From assembly GCA_022572485.1 (NCBI GenBank), contig JACZVU010000036.1, positions 1-18,934 of the forward strand: DNA of 18,934 bases, in the 5' to 3' direction. The notes beneath the pieces are model-generated. The model did no database searches and had not been told where the DNA came from. It was given only the letters and a program-made list of their open reading frames with translations. Both the position numbers and the translations under genes were made by a program. Of this stretch, positions 14,541 to 18,934 are shown piece by piece (the first letter of the stretch is position 1; each line of letters starts with the position of its first letter). Origin of the DNA: Myxococcales bacterium (GTDB taxonomy: Bacteria; Myxococcota_A; UBA9160; SMWR01).

Positions 14541-15782
14541 GTGAGCGAGAGACCCGACGTGCTGGTCGTGGGTGGGGGCGTGGTGGGCGTCTGCATCGCC
14601 CACTACCTCGTCGAACGGGGGGTGCATACGACGCTGCTCGAGCGCGGCGAGATCTGCTCGGGCGCCTCTCACGGCAACGGCGGCTGGATCTTCCCGAGCG
14701 AGAGCGCACCCATCCCCGGGCCCGGCGTCATCCGGGAGGCGCTTCCGTGGCTGTTCAACCCGGAGAGCCCCTTCTGGATCCGACCGCGCGCAAGCCTTGC
14801 GCTGTTGCGCTGGCTCTGGGATTTCCGCCGAGCGTGCAACGCGAACGCGGCACGCGAGAGCTTCCGGCTACGGCGCGCGCTCAGTCTCGCGAGCCTCGAG
14901 CGCTTCGCCGAGTTCGCAAAGACATTGGATTTCGGCTTCACGCAGCGCGGGCTCGCACTGATCTTCCGAACCGCAAAGGCCATGCGAGACGCACAACGCG
15001 ATGTCGATCTGCTCGAGGCCACGGGCGGAAGTGCAAAGTGGCTAGATGTCGAGGAGTTGCGCGGACGCGTCTCGAGCCTCTCACCCGACCTCGCCGGTGG
15101 ACTCGAATTTTCCGACGACGCCCACATCACACCGGGTGACTTCGTACGCGGCCTGGCGGCGGACGTTGCGCGACGCGGTGCAGCGATCGAGACCCACGCC
15201 GAGGTGCTCGGCGTGGAGTGGTCGCGCCGTGGACCGGTGCGTGTTCGCACGACCCGCGGCGACTTCAGAGCCGACGAGGTCGTGCTGGCCGCAGGGGCAT
15301 GGACACCAGAGCTGACCCAAGGCCTCGGCCTCCGCCTGCCCGTCGAAGCCGCCAAGGGTTACAGCATCACCGTCGAGAGGCCCGAGGGCCATCCCGACCT
15401 GCTCCTCGCGCTGGTCGAGGGCAAGATATTCGTCACACCGATGGGATCGCGGCTGCGCTTCGGCGGCACGCTCGAGCTCGCGGGGCTCGACATGCGCATG
15501 AATCAACGCCGCGTCGATGCGCTCTCCCGCACCGCACGCAGCTATCTGCCGGGTATTCTTCGCACACCCACCGTGGAGATCTGGCGGGGCCTGCGCCCGT
15601 TGACGCCCGACGACCTGCCAATCCTTGGCCGACCTGCGGGGACTTCGGGCCTGATCCTCGCCACCGGTCACGGCATGTCGGGGATCTCTCAAGGGCCCAT
15701 CACCGGCGAGCTGATCGCCCAACTCGCCAACGGCGAGACACCCGAGATCGACCTCGCACCCTTTTCGCCCGACCGCTTTTAA
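14541..15782 (+). CDS. FAD-dependent amine oxidoreductase, DadA/glycine oxidase-like
   Basis: This 413-residue protein of the DAO superfamily oxidises a C-N bond of an amino acid or N-alkylated amine with FAD. The N-terminal dinucleotide motif is V10-GGGVVG-VCIAHYL, followed at the end of the second strand by LLERG and CSGASHGNGGWIFPSES. The C-terminal FAD-contact block reads LRPLTPDDLPILGRP and GLILATGHGMSGISQGPITGELIAQL, which is the DadA-type end. The middle carries substrate-domain segments (KGYSITVE, FGGTLELAGLD). No signal peptide or Tat motif is present, so it is cytoplasmic or peripheral. GTG at 14541 has AAGGAG 6 nt upstream, which fixes the start against ATG at 14436. D-amino acid, glycine or sarcosine are all possible substrates. 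Confidence 0.92.
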   Translation: MSERPDVLVVGGGVVGVCIAHYLVERGVHTTLLERGEICSGASHGNGGWIFPSESAPIPGPGVIREALPWLFNPESPFWIRPRASLALLRWLWDFRRACNANAARESFRLRRALSLASLERFAEFAKTLDFGFTQRGLALIFRTAKAMRDAQRDVDLLEATGGSAKWLDVEELRGRVSSLSPDLAGGLEFSDDAHITPGDFVRGLAADVARRGAAIETHAEVLGVEWSRRGPVRVRTTRGDFRADEVVLAAGAWTPELTQGLGLRLPVEAAKGYSITVERPEGHPDLLLALVEGKIFVTPMGSRLRFGGTLELAGLDMRMNQRRVDALSRTARSYLPGILRTPTVEIWRGLRPLTPDDLPILGRPAGTSGLILATGHGMSGISQGPITGELIAQLANGETPEIDLAPFSPDRF

Positions 15783-15923
15783 AACACGTCCGGGTGACGG
15801 AGAAGAAGGCATCGGCCGAGAAGGCCGTTCGAGAAATCCCGGCGCAAGACGCGACGAAGCCAAAGAAAAGCTGCTGTAAAAAAACCCGCTCCGTCCAGAA
15901 TCGCCTCGGAGGGCCGTACGGGC

Positions 15924-15929
15924 TATTCT
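15924..15929 (+). promoter_or_regulatory. Possible -10 box before efp
   Basis: TATTCT, 29 nt before the efp start, is a 4 of 6 match to the -10 box; the -35 position at 17 bp is poor. The 175-bp gap between the oxidoreductase and efp makes a separate efp promoter likely, but this box is only a weak candidate. Confidence 0.22.
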
Positions 15930-15957
15930 GTTGCGCCTGCAATTTCACGGAGAACCC

Positions 15958-16521
15958 ATGGCGCTGGCGACATCGGATTTCAAGAACGGCCTCAAGATTG
16001 AAATCGGCGGGGAGCCCTACACGATCGTCTATTTCCAGCACGTCAAGCCGGGCAAAGGTGGCGCATTCGTGCGGACCAAGATCAAGAATCTCAAGAATGG
16101 GAAGACCCTCGAGAAAACTTTCCGCGCGGGCGAGAAGGTCGGCGAGCCGGACATCGAAGACCGCAAGATGCAATATCTCTATTCGGATGCTGAATCACTC
16201 ATCTTCATGGACACCGAAACCTACGATCAGATTCCCTTCTCGAAGGAGCAAGTCGGCGACGCGCGAAAATATCTGACGGAAAATATCAACGTCAACGTGC
16301 TCTTCTGGAACGGAAAGCCGATCAACATCGATCTTCCGCCCTTCATCGAAACCGCCATCACCCAATGCGATCCCGGAATGAAGGGGGACACCGCGCAGGG
16401 CGGGACCAAACCCGCCACCGTCGAGACTGGAGCCGTCGTTCTGGTGCCGCTCTTCCTCAAGGAGGGCGAGCGCATTCGGATCGATACCCGCTCCGGGGAA
16501 TACGTCGAGCGAGTTGGCTGA
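15958..16521 (+). CDS. efp: Translation elongation factor P
   Basis: This 187-residue three-domain EF-P binds between the ribosomal P and E sites and relieves stalling at polyproline. Domain I has the tip loop V29-KPG-K33-GGAFVR; the Lys at 33 is the residue modified by beta-lysylation (EpmA type) in many bacteria, so the Arg/EarP type is excluded. The linker ENINVNVLFWNGKPINIDLPPF and domain III (GDTAQGGTKPATVETGAVVLVPLF, then GERIRIDTRSGEYVERV) are complete and of normal length. ATG at 15958 follows GGAG (15949-15952). It stands apart from its neighbours by 175 bp upstream and 93 bp downstream. No epmA/epmB is in the window. Confidence 0.98.
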   Translation: MALATSDFKNGLKIEIGGEPYTIVYFQHVKPGKGGAFVRTKIKNLKNGKTLEKTFRAGEKVGEPDIEDRKMQYLYSDAESLIFMDTETYDQIPFSKEQVGDARKYLTENINVNVLFWNGKPINIDLPPFIETAITQCDPGMKGDTAQGGTKPATVETGAVVLVPLFLKEGERIRIDTRSGEYVERVG

Positions 16522-16614
16522 ACCGGAACCCGCGATTCTGCACGACGGCCGCCCGCGCCCGAAGCGCGCGCAGGCCTTCTCTGGCGAACCGCTCGAATCG
16601 GATCTCTAAACGGT

Positions 16615-17595
16615 ATGCGTGGCGACCAACTCGCGCGCCAATGGCAGTTGATCCAACGACTGGCCAAGAGCCGATCCGGGGCGGCGCTGGACGACCTGGC
16701 CGAAGAACTCGGCTGCGTGCGTCGCACCGTCTATCGCGATCTCGACGCCCTGATGTTTGCGGGCTTCCCGGTGATCAGCGAGCGCCGGGAGGGCCGCGTC
16801 TACTACCGCTTTCTCGACACCTTTCAACTGGGTGACGTGCCCTTCACCCCCGACGAGATTCTCGCCCTCGCCTTCAGCGAAGACCTCCTCCGCACACTCG
16901 AGGGCACGGTCTTCCACGATTCGATCTGCTCTGTGCTGCGCAAGATCCGCGCCGGGCTGGGGCCCGAACTCACGAAATACCTCGCACAGCTCGCAGATGC
17001 GTTCCGCGTGCTACCGGGGCCACACAAGAACTATGCGCAGTATCGCGACACGATCCAGACCTTGAACGATGCCGTGCTCAAGCGACGCACGCTCCACATG
17101 TGTTACCGGACCGGACGGACCGGATCCGTAGCAACCCGGGATCTGGATCCCTACCGGGTGTGGTATCGCAGCGGAGGGCTCTACGTGGTGGGCCTCGACC
17201 ACAAGTCTGGAGAGGTTCGTACGTTCGCGGTCGATCGAATCCGCCGGCTCGAAACCAGCGACGACTGTTTCAAGGTGCCCGAAAGTTTCGATTTCGACAG
17301 CTACATCGGCTCTTCGTTCGGCGTCATCGCTGAGCAAGCCGTGCGGGTTCGGATCCTCTTCGAACCCCGCTGGGCGACGTACGTCGAAGAGCGCAACTGG
17401 CACGAGAGCCAGACTTTCAAGAAGGGCCTCGGCGGGAAGATCGAACTCAGCATGGATGTGGGCAGCACGCCGGACCTTCGAAGTTGGATCCTCTCTTTCG
17501 GCTCTGGAGCCGAAGTTCTGGAACCCGCGGAATTGCGCGCGGAAGTCGCTCGCGAACTCGAAGACGCGCGCATCCGCTACGAACCCGCACCCTGA
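16615..17595 (+). CDS. HTH-WYL transcriptional regulator (YafY/DeoR-like)
   Basis: This 326-residue regulator has an N-terminal winged helix (about 9-66: ALDDLAEELGCVRRTVYRDL, then a wing VISERREGRVYYRF). A helical linker follows, then a WYL domain at about 150-212 and a WCX-type C-terminal domain (about 230-325). The WYL triplet itself reads L189-Y-V in GGLYVVG, while the following VRTFAVDRI with R202 keeps the ligand-binding basic residue. WYL domains sense nucleic acids or nucleotides in characterised cases. ATG at 16615 lies 93 bp after efp, with weak ribosome sequence. The gene converges tail-to-tail with the Nudix gene, with 7 bp between stops. Targets cannot be told from sequence. Confidence 0.93.
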   Translation: MRGDQLARQWQLIQRLAKSRSGAALDDLAEELGCVRRTVYRDLDALMFAGFPVISERREGRVYYRFLDTFQLGDVPFTPDEILALAFSEDLLRTLEGTVFHDSICSVLRKIRAGLGPELTKYLAQLADAFRVLPGPHKNYAQYRDTIQTLNDAVLKRRTLHMCYRTGRTGSVATRDLDPYRVWYRSGGLYVVGLDHKSGEVRTFAVDRIRRLETSDDCFKVPESFDFDSYIGSSFGVIAEQAVRVRILFEPRWATYVEERNWHESQTFKKGLGGKIELSMDVGSTPDLRSWILSFGSGAEVLEPAELRAEVARELEDARIRYEPAP

Positions 17596-17602
17596 AACCC
17601 GA

Positions 17603-18109
17603 TTACCAGACCTCGTGATCGAGCATCACGTCGGCATCGAAGATGAATCGACCCGTAAAAGGCGCACCCGCGATGAGCCGGGGCAACCAGATCCGATCGT
17701 CCTCCCACATCTCCTCATAGGGGATGCGATCGTCGTCGACCCAGATCGGAACCGCCTCCGGAGTCTCGGTGGGCGTCCCTTCGAAGTCCGTCGCGCGATA
17801 GACGTGCACATGAATCGCGTAACCGTCGATGAATTGAAAGCGCAGCTCACCCGCTCGCTCGAGGTTCTTCGGCGTGATTCGAAGCTCCTCCTGGAGCTCG
17901 CGAACCGCGCAAGCCTCGAGCGCCTCGCCGGGTTCGACACGGCCACCGGGGCCGTTGATTTTGCCCGCACCGAGACCACGCTTCTTGTGGATCAGGAGCA
18001 GGCGCTCGTCCCGATGAACGAAGACGAGCGTCGCGATGTCCGTCGCTTTCCAGCTCGCCCAATCGATGTCCGAGATCCGTTGCGGCAGCATCGGGTCCGA
18101 GTGTGCCAC
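17603..18109 (-). CDS. MTH1/MutT-like Nudix hydrolase
   Basis: This 168-residue Nudix protein most resembles MTH1 (NUDT1), which hydrolyses 8-oxo-dGTP and 2-hydroxy-dATP so that oxidised nucleotides are not built into DNA. The block KKRGLGAGKINGPGGRVEPGE is like MTH1, and the box reads G-x5-E-x7-RELQEELRI, with Arg in place of the last Gly. The C-terminal half keeps MTH1 features: IPYEEMWEDD (substrate-contact Trp), WLPRLIAG, FTGRFIFD and the final LDHEVW. GTG at 18109 gives the longest form; ATG at 18091 is an alternative, and neither has a good ribosome site. It faces the WYL gene tail to tail. It is unrelated to the Nudix gene at 1216-1674 beyond the box. Confidence 0.9.
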   Translation of the reverse strand: MAHSDPMLPQRISDIDWASWKATDIATLVFVHRDERLLLIHKKRGLGAGKINGPGGRVEPGEALEACAVRELQEELRITPKNLERAGELRFQFIDGYAIHVHVYRATDFEGTPTETPEAVPIWVDDDRIPYEEMWEDDRIWLPRLIAGAPFTGRFIFDADVMLDHEVW

Positions 18110-18236
18110 AACGAAACTGGAAATCGCGAAGCCGCCTCAGGCGATTGGTGAACGCGGCGGTACCCGATGACGCCGCAGCCCACCCAGCACAGAGCGACCA
18201 CTCGCGAACTCCGCAACGGGTTCTGGAAGCCCCGTT

Positions 18237-18266
18237 TTGACGTCATTGAATTTCCACTTTGTTACT
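18237..18266 (+). promoter_or_regulatory. Candidate promoter before the GH18-like gene
   Basis: TTGACG (18237-18242, 5 of 6) with GTTACT (18261-18266, 3 of 6) at an 18-bp spacer. It lies about 35 bp before the TTG at 18301. A small hairpin with a GCGA loop (GAATC/GATTC, 18283-18296) sits directly before the start codon. Confidence 0.35.
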
Positions 18267-18300
18267 GTGTCGGAACCCCTCTGAATCGCGAGATTCCGCT

Positions 18301-18934
18301 TTGAAGATCGGGAAGGCCTGGAAGATCGGTACGTTCGCGCTGCTGGCGGCGGCAATCGGCCTCGGCGTCGCGGTGTTTCAGACCTATCCGAAGAGCCAAC
18401 ACAGTTTCGATACGGCTGCCAATGGCATCTGGGTTGGGCATCGCTGGTACACGGGCCGTGAGGTCAGCACAGGAAATCGGGTGCCCGAGACCCAGATCGA
18501 TTTGCTCGTCAAGCGCCTGAAGAGCGCTGGAGTCCGATACCTCTACGTCCACGCGGGGCCTCTGCTCGCGGACGGATCCATTGAAGATTCAGCGGATCCG
18601 TTTTTTTCGACGCTGCGCCAGGCGCATCCGGACGGCATCTTTCTCGCGTGGCTCGGTGCGCGGATCGAGAAGGTCCGGCTCGGAGAAGAAGAGTGGCGGC
18701 GCGCGGTGGTCCGCGTGGTCGAGCGCCTGGCCGATGAGGGCTTCGACGGCGTCCACTTCGACCTGGAGCCGCTGCGCGACGCCCACCCTGGATACCTCGA
18801 GTTGCTTTCGGAAGTGCGCAACCAGATGGGTGACGATTGGATCATCAGCCAGGCCACGCCTCGCTCCGCGCCACTCGGCATCTCCATCGGTCCACTGCGC
18901 AGGAACTTCTGGTCGGGTGCGTTCTACCGGGCCA
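18301..18934 (+). CDS. Membrane-anchored GH18-like TIM-barrel protein, 5' part
   Basis: The gene runs off the right edge; 211 codons are visible. The N-terminus has a basic start (KIGKAWKIG) and one hydrophobic helix (TFALLAAAIGLGVAVF, about residues 11-26), so the product is a signal-anchored or secreted protein. After a GIWVGHRWY strand come TQIDLLVKRLKSAGVRYLYVHAGP and GFDGVHFDLEP (D149, D154, E156). This resembles the GH18 DxxDxDxE strand, except that His replaces the second Asp. Together these suggest a polysaccharide-active or sugar-binding barrel facing the envelope. I chose TTG at 18301 because it begins the basic segment; the frame stays open back to 18250, and there is no convincing ribosome site. 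Alternative: a barrel of a related family without chitinase activity. Confidence 0.75.
   Translation, partial: MKIGKAWKIGTFALLAAAIGLGVAVFQTYPKSQHSFDTAANGIWVGHRWYTGREVSTGNRVPETQIDLLVKRLKSAGVRYLYVHAGPLLADGSIEDSADPFFSTLRQAHPDGIFLAWLGARIEKVRLGEEEWRRAVVRVVERLADEGFDGVHFDLEPLRDAHPGYLELLSEVRNQMGDDWIISQATPRSAPLGISIGPLRRNFWSGAFYRA

Noticed and set aside
15876..15905. T-run on the minus strand next to a 5-bp CTCCG/CGGAG repeat, looking like a terminator
   Set aside because: No minus-strand gene ends here, the loop is 13 nt and the T-run does not directly follow the stem.
15794..15957. Lys-rich reading frame (VTEKKASAEK..., with CCKK) before efp
   Set aside because: It runs on into efp in another frame, has no ribosome site, and the gap is better explained as the efp promoter region.

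Overview
The window is GC-rich and gene-dense. It has no tRNA, rRNA, CRISPR array, transposase or phage gene that I can see. The gene content is Mrp-type ATPase, possible CcmH, EtfAB, a secreted sugar dehydrogenase with EF-hand-like repeats and a Cys/CTERM-like tail, WYL regulator, and many GTG/TTG starts. It suggests a free-living GC-rich Gram-negative bacterium of the former Deltaproteobacteria (Myxococcota/Desulfobacterota-like). This is inference from gene content; there is no taxonomic marker except EF-P.

Layout. 1-1081 (minus): the start of a CcmH-like secreted protein preceded by an Mrp/NBP35-like P-loop ATPase. 1216-2542 (plus): a Nudix hydrolase and an Fe-S PD-(D/E)XK nuclease. 2857-3719 (plus): glyoxalase II followed by the stump of a hotdog thioesterase gene. 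3729-6004 (minus): operon A, in transcription order SDR, MGAT/PlsC-like acyltransferase, YkvA/DUF1232 membrane protein. 6109-6825 (plus): an alpha/beta hydrolase lacking its nucleophile serine. 7161-9008 (plus): etfB-etfA. 9222-12291 (plus): operon B, ParA-like ATPase, acyltransferase, SDR, joined by 4-base stop/start overlaps. 12551-13960 (plus): an exported PQQ-type sugar dehydrogenase. 14058-14386 (minus): a cupin with an apparent frameshift. 14541-17595 (plus): a DadA-like FAD oxidoreductase, EF-P and a WYL regulator. 17603-18109 (minus): an MTH1-like Nudix hydrolase. 18301-end (plus): the start of a GH18-like anchored protein.

The most unusual part is 3.7-12.3 kb. Two operons, 3.2 kb apart and on opposite strands, each carry one member of the same acyltransferase family and one member of the same odd SDR family (Y/M-x3-R where the SDR Y-x3-K should be). 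Operon A adds a YkvA membrane protein. Operon B adds a ParA-type positioning ATPase, and its acyltransferase has a charged N-terminal extension of about 150 residues. Between them lie a serine-less hydrolase and electron-transfer flavoprotein, which normally takes electrons from acyl-CoA dehydrogenases. A lipid or acyl-chain function is a reasonable inference; a ParA-positioned acyltransferase/SDR complex is the candidate undescribed system.

Several genes show decay or loss of catalytic residues: the thioesterase stump, the cupin frameshift, the SDR with a broken glycine motif and the hydrolase without its serine.
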